From: Balanoglossus misakiensis
Taxonomy: Eukaryota > Hemichordata
Assembly (NCBI GenBank): GCA_040954595.2
Contig: CM082582.2
Location: forward strand, 8,246,001-8,310,000
Length of the DNA: 64,000 nucleotides
Direction: 5' to 3'
Position 1 is the stretch's first letter; the number at the start of each line of letters is the position of its first letter. Positions 39,101-54,100 of this stretch are shown here, piece after piece. The notes beneath the pieces were generated by a model that saw only the letters and a list, made by a program, of their open reading frames with translations, did no database searches and was not told where the DNA came from. A program made the translations under genes and the position numbers.

Positions 39101-42100
39101 TTAGCGACAGCCTCATGGGAAAGCTGCTCGTACTGGTACATCCTGAACAACCATACATGAAAACAAATATACAGTTTTCCAGAAACCTAACCATGCAAGT
39201 TTTTTTCCGAAGCCTTACCTTTTCTTTTTGCCGGGCTTACTGCTTCGAGTTTGAAATTAGCCAGGAAATGTTTTTTCCTGTCGTAATTGGGCTGCCTTTC
39301 AAATTCTTCTGGAGGTATACTTGGTACTGAATCAAATAAACTCTTTGGTGAGGGTGTTTTTCTCTTTGGTGGCGGAGACAAACTGGGTTCCCGGAACAAT
39401 TTCCTCTTCTTGTGTCTTCTCTTCCTTTCAAAATCTGCAATCAGAGAAAAAAAATACTCTAATATCTTCTGACAAATATTCCTAGATGCTAGCTCGGATT
39501 GAGATTTGCTGTTTCCATGAATAAGACTCTCTCCCAGATTAAACCAATCCATATGTGTAAGATGTTCTAGATCCTGCAGGACTAGACCTGATCTTAATCA
39601 AGAAAATCACTGGCTACAAAAGACAAAATCAACAGTGTACATGTACATCTACAAAGCAGATAGTAATTCTGTTTCTGTGATATCAACTTGATATCAACTT
39701 GGTACTCAATCTCTTTTAGTTTGACTGTATCTGTGAAGCCATCCTCTGATTTGAAACATGATTTCTACATTAAATCACCATGAAAAACAACAGATCTACA
39801 ATCTACATGGAATATTCAGGTAGAAAACATCCCTTTCATGTGGGTACATAGATCTACTTTTTCCACTGAAAATTATGGGGTCAAACAAAATGGTTCAGAT
39901 GAAAGGTGCAGTACATCTTAAACACAGTTGACATGTCAGTCAGTATACATGCATGTAACTATTGTCTACCAGTATGCTCTGAAATTTCATGAACGCTTCA
40001 TTTGACGCCGTTCATTTTTCATCCTTGGAAAAAGTTCAAAGTGCACCACTATTTTTCACAGATTGTGGCTACCCTTTGTCTGTGAACGTGTCCGTTCATC
40101 CTGAAAATAGCACCATCAGGATCGGTGTCCATCAACCAAGGGTTCAATACAATCACTTGAAACTAAACCATAACTCACATATTTCCTCACATTCTATGCC
40201 AATACACAAACGTATGGGCCTGCAATATGGCCTGACAATATCTACATTTAACTTGTTTAATTTAACGGCTACGGTGCAGCTTGCGACAATTTATGCAAAT
40301 TGGTGCCCTTCTGTCAATGCCGTCTGTCACCCTTTATGAGCCAATCACAATAACCAGGACTAAAATGTCACCAATGTGTAGTTGCTGTTGGCGTTAACTG
40401 CAACAAGTTGATCTCAACATTGCCTGAAGATTGATTTTTGGCTCTCTCTTGAAGCCATCATTTTTTTTTCAAATGCATGGTACAGAGAAAATAGCAGTAT
40501 TAAATGCTTTAAAAACTACTTTACTAGTAAATCCAAATGATCAACTATTAAATGCAATAATCATAGAACTAACCATCTTTCTTTTCTTGCGTCACTAATC
40601 CTAAACATCCAAACAGTCCCATCTTTTTCTGTGAGGTATCCAATGGCATAGCGGCTCTGGACGTAATATTCAACATCCGTCGTCGGTATCGTGCCCGCCT
40701 CGTCTCCTCGTCATCGTCACTGTCGCTCTCCTCACTGTCACTCGAGAAATAAGTTCCGTTCTCGCGCGCCTGCCGACGCTTCCTCTCCTCCAGGTCCAGC
40801 CTGCTGACAACGTTCTGGTCCTGCTCCCCTCTCCGAAGTAAATCATTGTGTAACTGGTAAAGCTCGCGAAACTGGTGCGACTTGTAGAACTCGTTGAGGT
40901 GGTAGTTGAACTCGGCGTGCGGGTGGTCGTAGTCGTACTGGTTCAACCGAACCTCCTTCTCCGGTCGCTCCACGTGATTGCCCAGGACGTTGTTCTCGGC
41001 GCCTTGGTGATTCCGCGCGTCGAAGTTATTCACGGGCGCCCGCTTGTCGCCGCCTCTCGACTGCTCCTTCTCCGCCAGCGCGCGCTCCTGCATCATTGTC
41101 TTTTCGTACTCGCGAGGGTGTCTCCGGTCGTACGTGTACTGGGTGTGGGCAGGGTGGTGATCGTAGTGGTTCACAAGTCTCTGTTCCCCGAATGGCAGTT
41201 TATGTTTCCAGGCTTCCTCGGCCGACTTGGGGGGCACCAATGGGGGAGGCACCACCTGTCCGCCGTCCCGCTTCTCAAACTCCCTGGGCAGATCTCTCAT
41301 GTTTCTGAAAATTCATTTTTTTTTTCAAACACACACACAAACTTATTAATAATACATCTTCAGAATGATACACAAGCTTCCTGACCAGTGAAACTCTATA
41401 TCACATATTTGAATAAATGATGAAAAAAGAGGTAGTGGGGTAAAACTGATTTGCATTATTAAAATAATCAGCCATTCCTGTAAGAACGTATCTGGTGTCA
41501 CCACTTCTAAGCAAATAACATAATGATGTGGACCGATGTCTCATCTCGTTCTAGAAACAGGGTACTTGTTACATATATTTTGCAGAATTTTTGTCTAGGT
41601 TGGGCAGAATATTTCCAACTTGAAGACTATTTCTCAGATTGCCCCTGCATTTTAACTCAAGTGGTATCAACAACTGTGGTAAGATATTGACTGCTACCAG
41701 GAATTTAATCCATTGAATCAAGAATAAAAAAGACAAGTGTCATAATATATATCCTACCTTTCCGCTAGACTTCTGTCCTGTTGAAGTAAAAGTTCTCGAT
41801 CCCTCTGAATTGCTTCCCGCTCTCTCTGTAACTGTTCGCCGCTCTTCTTGGAGAGGTGGTGATGACGTAGCAAATTCTGTGGGGGAGGGGAGGAGAGGGG
41901 ATTATAAACCTAGTATTGACAGAAAAATAATGTTCATTTTGTTTATTATATACCCTACATTTTTTGCTGTCAAACTGAGATGAAACATATTTATCATTTT
42001 CACACATTTTTTCATTTTTTGTCCTTTAGTTCTTGCTTAAATGGACCTATTTATTCATTGTCTGCAGGGCTTGATCAAAATTTAAGAGATAAAAACCATG

Positions 42101-45100
42101 GTAAACGTTACAGGGGTAATTTTATCAAAAATGACGACAACTTGACTATGACGTCGGAAGGGTTGAAACTCCCATCTAACCTGCTGGTGTTGCTGCAGTA
42201 GCTGTTGCCTGTACTGGGAGATCTCGTGGTGGCGCTCTTCCTTGTGCAGCCGCTTGTGTCTCTGTTTCTGTTGCCATTTGCCCTCCTCCTCCAATTTCTT
42301 CAAATGCTGCCTATGGAACATGTGAGCTGCTGTGAGTGGGTCCTGAGTTGCTAGGCTAGACTGAGCTGCTATATGCTCACTGTAACTATTTCCTGGGGGG
42401 AAAAAAGAAAGAAGAAAAAAACGGGGAAAATTAATAAAACTTTGGTGACTACCAACAGATTTCATGTCGCAAGGAAACAGAGAAAACCTTGAAATGCATG
42501 CTTTCATAACTTCCAGACTGGAGGCCTTCATTTTATAAAGATTTGCGTCATACATTTTATCATGCTTCATTATTTGTAAAAATACTTCATCATCATATCC
42601 GGCCTCTGTGTGACTATTACCGGATTTGTATTGTCGTAAACAAAATCCTGTGCAGTCTTCTCCCTTCCTTTTTCAATCCCAAATATCATGTCCTGATGAA
42701 AACTACACATTAACTGATGAAAACTGTTATAAGTATCTCGAGCACGAAACAGAGATTATTGTTATGATGCTATGGCAGGCTGTATATTAAGGAAATCCGT
42801 CTAATTCCTATTAAAATTTCAAGCAAAAATTATTTTGCCCACAGTAGAAATGACACTTGGTTATACACTTGCATATCATCAACATCTGGCTAGCGTAATT
42901 TCATATTCATGGGGGCGGATATGGTGAAAATATAAAATGCTGAATTAATTAACGTACTGTACTTTTATTTACTACTTTACAATATATATCAAGGCCCATT
43001 GGCACTGCTAGCTAGAGTTTTGGCAAAAAGGGGATTAATTATTGCCATGTTGATGCAAGAACTAGATACGGTTCTGACACTGGGTGAACTAACAATCTTG
43101 TCTACTTCTAATACACTTAGACCTTATAACGTCATCTTAAAGTTTCATTAAACTGAAAATGGATCGATAATCCAGAGCAATATTTCATACACTGCCCCAT
43201 CTCTTCAGAACCCAAGAGAATTTATCATATTATCGGGGAAAAAACTCACCAAGATTACATCTATTTATCATTTCTCTCTCCTTTTGTTCAAGACTCCCTT
43301 TCGGTGAAAATCCACCTTTCGCTAATCTCTCATCTAGAAGGACTTTTTCATAAAATCACATGAAGGTTTTAATTATTCATGGCCACGGCAAAGATTACTG
43401 AATTGAACGCCGCGAGCAAGATGTTTATTTCAAAAGGAAATCTACAACAATCAATTATTTGAGACGGGGTGAATTTCCCACTGCGACGTCTACGAGATGT
43501 CAAGAGGGGTCTCACCTCCACGGAACCTCACACCCTCGCCCGAATTACACCAGATACATGTAGATGAGAAAAATCTACCAATCAGAAATCATAATACATG
43601 CAGTGTTGGCGTGTTGCTTCGCTACTGATAAGGGTTATGGGGCATGAAATTTCATCATTTGATGATGTTGATACTTACTCTCTGGCGTATGGAGCTCCCT
43701 GTCTTCCCGTTTTATAAGTTGATCCGTGACTACAGCCACCTCTTGGTCTACTCCCCTGTCTTTTAAAGCCTGGTGCTGAGCTTCCTCCAGTTGCCGTTGC
43801 CTTTCCCGGTCGGCTCTCTCCCTCTCCCTTTCCCTCTCGCGTTCCCTCTCCCGTTCTCTTTCCCGCTCTTTCTCCTTTTCCCTCTCCCTCTCCTTTTCTC
43901 TCTCCCTCTCTTTTTCCCTTTCCCTCTCCCGCTCTCTCTCCCTCTCCCGCTCTCTTTCCCTCTCCCTCTCCTGTTCCCGCTCCCTGTGCTCCTGTTCCAG
44001 TCTTTGCCTGGAAACGTAAAAAACACGAATAAAGAAAATCAGGTTCATTTTTGTTTTTAATATTAATTTAAACACTCGGCTATTATAATACACTGGGCGA
44101 ACATGATCCCTAATCGAGGTAATTGTATTTTCATTCCAAATCCACTGTAACAGAAATTAGATCAGAATCAGCCATGCGCGTTACATGCAGATCTTTTAAG
44201 AGGCACTGGCCGAACTCTCACACTCAGCAATCCATCATACACACTCCATAGCCACTCATACAGCAATGATATGCAGCTCGCTAATTAACCAGTGTCAATT
44301 GCCATTGACGCGGAATACAAAATACCAGTGAAATACAGCTAAATGAATCAACACAGGGAAAAAAAATGGGAAATTGCATTTATCCTCCCGGGAGAGGCAA
44401 AGCCAGAGCTGGCGTACCACTTGTGGTTTCAAAATAATTATGATCGACCTTCAAAATGTGTTGTGATAAAGTCTTTTGAAAATAACACGGTGACACATCT
44501 GACCCTGGCAATCTGTTATTATATTTTCGCATTAGAACAGCACAGACAATAAGAGTCATTTTCTTCGCTATCTGCATTTTCCGGCCTTTCAGATTTCCGT
44601 TGGAAATAAATTGTGGCACTCAAAGTGTCCCGAAATACGAGATCACTGTTTGATGCAGGAGATAGGAGGTGTAATCACCATGGAAATATTCTGACAATCA
44701 ACGATCCGGATAGTTGCAACTGGGTTTCCCAAGCTTGTTAGCAGGGTTTCCTTTCATGTGGCAAATTACTCCTCATATTTTATGTAATTTGCGATAATTG
44801 AAATTAATTTTCGATTACTACTGCTCAAATTTCAAGAAGCTGGAATAGACAGAGGCAATTTCTGAGGGACTAAGCCCATACCAAAGATCTAAGCATGAAG
44901 TAAATAGGAATTGCTTTTATTTTAATTTAGATTTGCATACATATGCCTTTTTGACCCGAATTTCTAAAATCTCAGAGACAAAATGTCTGTTAAAGACCCT
45001 TTTAAATACTATCTCAGTGTTAATCTTCCACAAGCCTATGACTGGTACAGCCTGATAACGTCTGATTTATTAGCCTGTAAACGCAGGGAGTAAAATTGGA

Positions 45101-48100
45101 AAATGCTTTTTACCTGTCAATTGCGAGCAGCGGTGACGTAATGGGGGGCCTGGCGCCTGGCGACGTGTGAGCCAGGGGCACTCCCAGCTGATGCGAATAG
45201 CGGTCCCCTGGATAGGGGAAGGCCATGGCTGGGGGGTGGGCCAGCATCGCCCCTGGGGGAGGGTGCGGCAGGTGCAGGAAGGGGGGTCGCAGTCCCGGCA
45301 TGCTGTACCGATCGTAGTGCTCGTCCAACCTAAGGTGCGGAAGAAAAACGGAGGTGGGAAAGTTAGCAGTGAGCCACAAGGAGCCGAAAAGTCCTCATAA
45401 TTGTCAGAGAAATTGCGACGTATTTGCCGCGCAAAACACAACGTTCCCAGAAGCTGCAACAGCTTGGAAACATTCGACCATATGCTGCACAGTTTATTGA
45501 AACAACCTAATCTAATCATTGATATTATAATACGTGCGTGCTGTTTCTTATAGAATTTATTCCGAATTTGGAACCTGTAATTAAACCACTGAGTACTGCA
45601 TTTCCAATTGGATCTCTTCCTAAATACAGCTGACTGAACTGCTTGTCTGTTGATATTACATAAAACCATAGTAAAATTTAAATTTCCTGTATACACATAT
45701 ATACAGTCCCTAAAATTCTATTTTCAACAAATAAACTGGTGAAAAAATACAGCAGTGTTCAGTATCTTACGAGGGAAGCATATTCACTTAGCTATTAAAT
45801 TTCAATACATGGGACATGATTGCTATCTATATAATTACCCACAAATCTGCAGCCTACACCGGGAAAAATTTGAGACACCGCAATGACATTAACAAGTAAA
45901 CAATTACACAGCACGAAAGATTGGAGGAAAATGAGAACATGATCATACACCGTACAAAGATGACCTCCCGAAACCTATTTTTCATCAATCTGTAGTCACT
46001 GACAAATGATAATGGCTTTACTATTATCAAAGTATCAAATCAGCCGAGATATAGACAGAGCTGTGATAAATCACAGTGCGAAAAATCCATCAGATCTCTC
46101 CTGGCACAGATGACTGTATTGTATCAAACACTGACACTGAATACAAATTTAGCGATGCTGGCTACACGGATAATATCTATTAATCACTCCGGGAATTCTC
46201 AGCAACAGCTCATCATCATGCATTACGGGCAATTATTGCGCAAATTTTCACCTCGAAATTATGTCATTACTGGCGGCCTTTGCTCCCCATTTAGGCCACA
46301 CAAACGCTGTCGCTACTTTTCCCCCTCGCACGAAATCGACACCACAATGACAATTCGACGCAAATGGTACATCACTGGGAGGTCAAAGGGCAACTGCAGA
46401 CAATAACTCATTTCAATATGGCGGCAGACACTTTGTATTCACCAGGGTAATTTACTAAGTCAATGTGGAATACAGCAGTTGTCTTTTCTCTTTCTCTCTC
46501 CTCTCTCTGCATCATCACCAGGGTGTCAATTTCAAGCCTGACGTGTGTGGCTGATGGCGAGATAAGCGACAGTGACCCAAACCGGCAGCTGTATCTGTGC
46601 ACGGGTGTGAATTTTCACCTCAATGATGATTTATCGATGGCGCTTGCTATTTATATTTTTTACATTAAATGTAACATTCATATGTAAAACTGGTAATGCT
46701 CTCTTAAATCTTGATTCTCTTCTTTTTAAACAAGAATAATTTTTTTTTTTCATGTTGTTCAGAAATTAATGAAAATAGAAAAATTGACGTACCTGAAGGG
46801 CGGATAGTGGAATGGGGGTTGGTGTAGATATGTTGGGGGGTACGGGTAAGTGGGCGTCCCGGACATTTCAAACGGTAAATGTGGCGGCATGGCGGGGCGC
46901 ACTTCGTCTCCCGGTCGGTACGGCTGGAAGCCGCGCGGCACCGTCGTCCCGATCTCCTCCTTCCGGCTGGGATGGTGCGGAATCGGCCTGGAAGAAGCGG
47001 AGAGCACAATGAATGATGATGACGATGATGACATCATCGCGACGCGAAGAAGGGATGGCCGGCAAGCGGTGGCATATGGCTGACTGTCTCAGAAACTGTT
47101 TGGGAGGTGGGATATGTGTTTGTCATGCATGGAAGACAACAGTTATGCCCCCAAGTACTCACTCACATCGAAATGAGGTCAACCAACCCTACCCCGAGCT
47201 CGTATCACTCAGCCGGGCCTTCCCCCAATGATCGCTCAGTAAGCCAAATGCTTAATCAGTATTCTCAATATCATAAGTCAATTACCCCGCTACATTTTTA
47301 TTTCCCATTCCACTGCAGGGTGAGACCTATACATCAAAGTACATCAAACACTGAGACACTAAACAGATCGGAGAATTTATCTGTGAGAGAAAAACAATAT
47401 ACCTGCACCACCCACTTTCAGAATTCCGAACAAACCACCTCTGCACAGTTCAATTTATCATATCAAGCCTTAAATCATTCGCAAAAAATTAATCAACATT
47501 TACATTGCGTTTGATAAACATGTTTTTGCTTGAACACCGCAGCAGCACTTTAATTATGAGACTGTCACTAACGACTTCCCTTCAGGCGAGGGTTTTTTTT
47601 TGTCCAGGAGTGTCACAATGGAAAGATAAAAATCACATAAAAAATTGATGGCGACTTTTTTTTTGAAAGGGGGGTGGATGGGTGTGTGCGTTTGCGTGCA
47701 CACAGTCTGTCGTCTTTGATGGCCGCCCGAATGATAACTCCTTGGGACTTCGAGCAATTACTTCCCCCGCTTCATCACCATACCTGTAGGGCACTCCTAC
47801 GTGTGAAGATACACTATTGCTGGCTGACATTGACGAGGAGTGTGCAGAAGCCGCCTCTTGCTTAACATGCATGTCAGGAGACCGCCTTTCCCGGCGGTCG
47901 ATGCCGGCTCTATCCGGATGATCCTCCTCCTGAGAATACAAGGAAAAGACGACAGTCAAGCGACCATCTTGTGCCGGGGTTTGGGTGATGATACGACGGA
48001 AAAAATGTCTTTAAGCGGAATATTTATGAGATAACAGATCCACCCTTGCTGCCCACACGCTTCTGTCACAATTGTTTAGAAATTCTGCAAATTTAAACTC

Positions 48101-51100
48101 CTGGAAGGCCGAGATTAAAAGCAAATCAATTACACACTTGTATTGGCTAATGCGTTTAGATTACTGGGTATTAAAATGGGGGAGGGAAAGGGGGGAGGGG
48201 GAGGAGGCGAAAACTGCTAATTCAACGCGACTGAAATTTGAGCTATTTTAAATGCGCAGCACTCTGATTAGAATATTGAATTCGTGAGTAAGTAGGCAGT
48301 AATCCCTTCTGCTGAAATAATCGGGTGTCCGTTGAGATTTCACAGTAGCACTTGGCTGGTTCTGTTTTGCCTCTACTTATCACCCATATTATAAAAAAAG
48401 TGTTATCTTGATATTTACACATGAGCGGACATCACACCAACTGGCCTTACAACTTGTCAGTTCGCTGGGCACCAGTCTTGTGTCACTTTGAGTGGCGCAG
48501 ACGTGACATGCACACGGGCGAAAATTTCACTTGTTTGGGTGGAAATTGCGATATAAAAGCACAGGCCAATTAAAACGTCATCTTCTGCACAGGCTGCATC
48601 TTTCAGTTTATGAGAACATGTTCCAGTCAGCTCGCATGTGACGCCGCCATCGCCAGAATAACACACAATAAGATCAACAAAATTGTCTGATAACGCACAG
48701 TAAAATGAGCCAATTGACAGTCGAATTACACACTTCCAGTTCATTAATTAAGTGTCAAATTCAAGGTTATATAAAAACGCTCTTTTCTCTTACAGATTAT
48801 CTTACTTGATAATTTGTCCCAGAAAGAAACAAATCATCACGACACTGATTTTTAAATATGAGAAAGATAACCCTGTTCAATTATTCTCAAACGAAACGAG
48901 TGAATAAAATCAATTCTGTATCAATGAACATAAATTCCTTATCTTGCAATTTACATGTACATGTATATTTTTTTATTTTGGCCAACCAGTGTATACTAAC
49001 ATTTTATTTGACTGGTAAGAAATACTACACCATATCTTTGTGTCAAATAGCCACTTCTTTGATTAGAAAAAAATGATCCAAACAGATACAAGCCTAATAA
49101 ATGCAACATTAATATTTTTTAAGTGCGTCGTTGCTATGGTATTGAGCTTATGCAAGGATATAAACGACAATGTGATATTTTCACTTGTGATGCACTGGGT
49201 AAATAATTTATCAGTTGTGTGACGACACAAGTGTTGGATAACATGTTGGAATTTGATTTCATCTTTCATCTTATTAATTACGGTTTCAGAATAAACCTAG
49301 TGATGATTGAGATAATCAACTACATGTAAATCATGAAGACCACCTCTGGACCATCAGGTTTTGGGTGTGGTCCTGTCAGTTTCAATTGTGGTGCTGGAAG
49401 CATTCACTATGATACGGGAGGCACAGGGTGATGTTCGCATTCAAAGTTAATCCTTAATTTCCTAAGAGGACAGAGTTTTGTAATGCCAAGGGGGAAGGTA
49501 CGTAGTAGATATTGCGAGGGCATTACCCCAGTTGTTAATATTACTGGGGTTTCCCATTCAATGGACTGATTGATATGAATGTGTAGCAAAAGCATTACTA
49601 GGGTTCCCTAATCATTAACCAATGTAACCAGATCCCAATCTCAGCAAAAAACGCTAACTGCAAAATAAAATAGTTTCCTTCAACTTCAATGGAAAACCTT
49701 GCCAGTATATGTTATAAATCCCACTTAGCTGTCAATGCATAGTATTCTTTAAATGCAATTACTGAACCATTGTGCACTTTCACCAAAGGGCAAACCAGGG
49801 GAAAACATAGATAGCAATCCAAAACAGACTGTTTATTTATTTTTTCACCTCCTTAATTGGTTTATAAGCTGTCACAGTTTGCAGACTTTAAGATAAGGGG
49901 ATCTGTTACAAATGGGTCATTGGGGATTATTGTTTTAGTTTGTTGACTGTCTGTGAGTGTACACAGCAGGAGCAGTACATTTTCAATAGGGGGTGCAGCG
50001 TGTTTTAGCGAGGGGACTGTGGTGTGGTTGGGTCCGATTCTCAATGGGAACACCAAGTTATTGTCTGTGAGTTTACACACAGGCTTTGTTCGTGGTCTGA
50101 TGGCCGAAACTCATGGGGGCTTTGTTCGGACTCGATGGCCTATTTGCAGACATTCCATTGAGTTGTCTCGGGTGGACTGAAAAGAAAGTCTCACCAAGTT
50201 GTGTGTAAACATGGATCACTACTTCCCGGGGATAACAGTCCCGGAAAGGGAACTGGTCCTGCCCGTACTGGGATGGGTCACGCAAAAAAACGATGACGTT
50301 CTGGAGAGCTGAAATCGCAGACAGAATTTAATGTGTGTGCATTTTGGATAAGTGCCATCTTTTCTTTTATAAGTGGGGGGCTTGAAGCAGCCATGAAAAC
50401 TTACCCGTCTCTCTTGATGATGGTGGTGGTGGTGGTGGTGGTGTTGTGAGTGGTGGTGCGGTCCTGAACTGATGGTCTGGGTAGGGGCTATGGTGACGAC
50501 GGGCGGCGTGCTGGTCGGCAGGACCAGCGGGGGCGGCTGCACGCTCTTGTTGGCGGCGGCCAGGGCTGCCGGAGTTGAAGACGTGCTGTGACTACTGCTG
50601 GCCGGCGACACTGCCGGCGACGGCTCCTCTTTCCCTATAAATCAAATGGTGCGAACCGTGGTGTTAGTGGCTATCACACAGACTGTCCCATTCACGGCCG
50701 AACAAAGGGGTGAAATGTAGCACCACAGGTAGAGTGGACTGGGCACGTACCCTGTCGGACCTTTCTGACGCGACGGACTCCCTTCAGAAATTTCTCGCAA
50801 TCTATTTACACTGTTCACTAGGGGCCATGACCTTTCATTGGAACAGGTAAAAAGTGGCATTGTGGGAGAGTCATAGGTGGGGATGTCCTTTGTGCTTCTA
50901 TCACACATCCATCCTCCGACTTATTTAGTATTCTAAAGACGTTACACGGGCTTATGCGTTTCTTTATCACCTCGCTCCCACGAGGAGCACCAGTTAACGC
51001 TATCCTTTCATCATGTCTTCAAAAGCATCATCGGCCATTCTCATTGATAATCTCCTCATCTTTACCGGCAGCCTTGCAACTGTCCCCATTGAAGTACAAA

Positions 51101-54100
51101 AAAAAATAACTGATATCATATAACGGGGGGAAATACCAACCGATGGGGTCGATTGCTTGTTTGGCTAATTTTCTCAGCGCGGCGGCAAAGCTGGACGTGC
51201 GCGTGGCCGACATCGCATTGGCAGTGTTGCCACTGGTGACGGTCACGGTGCTTGCCGAATTGCTGAACGGTGTCACTGTGGCCGTCGTCCTTGTGGTTTT
51301 ATTGGTCGCCTGGGAAACCATGGTGAGGGGCGGAGGCTTGACTCCATGGGGTACACCTGATGGATGAAGCAGAGGGTAAAAAAGCACATAAATAAAAACG
51401 TTCGAGCAACGTGAGAAAAGACAGACCGAAGATCAGCAATGACCGAAACTCGCATAATCCTACTGCTGGTTGCTCCCCCTTCCATCATGATACTGGAGTC
51501 CGACCCCTGTTGTTGACAATAACAAAACCCGGACCCACGCACCACGAAAACGGGGGTGAAAGGGTTAAACACACAACGACGTGCACAAGGGATTACAGGA
51601 ACAGGTAATTTAAACAACTGTTACACTGGCTATGGATCAAGGTTACAGGCATGCTATAGTCTGAAGTCACAACAATCTTATCCTGCTGAGGAGATAAAGA
51701 TTTTTTAAACATTCCTGGGATTTCAGTATCCAGGTGAAAGCGATCGGCATGAAATATGTGCCACCGAACACGATTCACCACAGACACTGTTTAACATTTC
51801 ACCTCACTCCAATAAACCAAGGCTGCATGCAAATGGCTGAAAAATCCCACAGCGCTACATTGTACACGCCGATGCCCGACAGCGGGCAATCATCACTTTT
51901 CGACTAGAAAATAAAATTCCCATTTTATAATGGCGATTTGCGTTTAATCTAAACTGTATAACGGCAGAGGGTGATGAATCACGGGTTGGCATGGAGTGCT
52001 TTATGTCTGATAGCCAAATGTGACCTTTAGCTTGATTGGTATTAAAGTTGAGCAATTCGACCGTTGCAAATTAGCGTGACTACACATACAAATTGCGGCA
52101 CTCAGAAAGAAAAAATTACATGCAATTCGCATGCAGACACACAAGCTGGGGATTGAACACAATCACTGATTTTCTACACTGTGAATGATTATAGTATATG
52201 TACTATACAGGGTTGGATGACAGTGTCATGATAGATTCTTAGATTTGATTGAATTTGACCTGAGCCCATCATAGATTTGACAACAAGATTTAATCCTTGT
52301 ACTCCCAGATATCTTTGTAGTGGTCCAATTTTCCACAGAAAACAATGCATTGAGCCAAACCATGAAGGTTAAAGGGTTCACCTTATGATTTTTCATCCCC
52401 AGAGTTTCCAGTGGTGTGAGAGGACATTGCAAGCACAGATAGGAGTGGGGGGGGGGGGGGGGGGGGGGCAAATTTAGAGCGAGGTGTCATTTAGATACAA
52501 CAGAGTTGAACACAAACATTGTAAGCAACAGTGTCAGTCGCTGTTTAATTTGTTAGTGGCTGGCTACAAATCATGTCAGGATTGCTGTAGTTATACACAG
52601 GTAAACACTGAATCCTTTTGTACCAGCAATGTTGAGATGCTGATCAGTTTTTTTTACAGCTCTGCCCACCTCCGATTTAATTTGATAATAACGAGTGCCT
52701 TCTTTCAGGGATGTAATTGTCTATAAAAGAGTTTGACGACTGCTTCAATAAAAGCCCCCCTTATTTGTGAGTTTCTGTGAGTCTGTTTTCAAGCCTATAC
52801 ATGCAAACAGGACAAATGAGCGAGCATCGGACATCAATCATGTTTACAGACAACTGTTACAACAATAAAATTCTGTTGAAGAGAGATCGGGAGGTTGAAT
52901 TCACTCTCGGCAGACTTAAAGACACACAATGTCAGAGACAGGTACTTCATACTTAACAAACACCGCATTTGAACTTCATAAGTGTGTGTATATACCTACA
53001 AGCAAACGCAACAGGTTTTTTTTTTATTCAATGGGCACAACGGAGTGTACTCGTCAGGATGTAAATAGCTTGTGGGTTGGAGACAGTATGGTTCGAGCCC
53101 CCCGAGAGACCAACCAGCATTGTCTGTCCCTCCGCGGGTCAATGCCGACGATAAAAGCGCAAACCACAGACAGCGCGGGGCAAGAACTGCACACTACATT
53201 GGCCACAATTATTGTCATAAGAAAACGTATAGCTGATCCGCCATTGTGGGGCTCTCCATGTTTATGTTGATGCATGTTCTCCGGGGTTACATGCCGTGAC
53301 CTCTTTGGTCTTTTAATCGGCGCTGGCTATCCACATCACTGCGCAGTTACTACCGACACTCTGCGGCTCCATAGCAAAGTATTTCACCCCTGTCCATTAC
53401 ACATGACCCATTGATCACACACCCACACCTAACAATGAAATGTGACCACCAATCGCCCGTCTGAACCTTGCCACTCTCAATGTCAGCCGCTTTCAAAATA
53501 AAATTCACCGTGATATAATTATACAATAGTGCTGGGATTAGCCGTTTCCTCCGCGCTCCTTAGCTGGCTCCAACAACCCATGCTAAGTGTTCAGATAAGG
53601 GTATTAATAAATAACTCGTACCCTTGTGTCATAACACGGAGGTCATAACAAACAAGCAAGCATGGCTGTTCTAAAGAGACATTATAGCTTTCTTCTGAGC
53701 ACTGGCCGCGGTGTAGAAATTTCGCTGTAATGAATTCAGTGTCAGACACGTCGTGAAGCTTTTGAATTGTGGAATTTGACGGGGGTGAGAACTAAGCTGT
53801 TCATGGGTCAGGGAGAGAGGAGCCAATCTCGTTTACGTCACACCACCTCCATTTGTGTAGTCGCACTATTGATTTTTTTTCTCTCTTTCTACTGGCATGT
53901 CATAATACGTTTAATCTGGTCCAGTTACCCTGAATGCTGGGGGACTGATCACATATGCAAAACGCTTGGCCACATTTTTTTAGCTGTGGTTTGTGCAAAC
54001 GTGCTGGTAGGCCGTCCTGCGGAGCCTTACGCACACACACACACACATACCGACCAGCTCTCTTTGTCTATAAAACCACCACATCACAATCCCATCAAGT

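Noticed and set aside
40875-41384. 169-codon plus-strand open frame
   Set aside because: It is a shadow of GSE1 exon 10, with a valine/leucine-rich composition arising from the antisense of His/Asp/Glu codons.
43773-44060. Leu/Pro/Phe-rich plus-strand open frame
   Set aside because: It is antisense to the Arg/Glu repeat of GSE1 exon 7.
49530-49556. 8-bp inverted repeat ACCCCAGT / ACTGGGGT
   Set aside because: The stem is too short to be meaningful in 64 kb.
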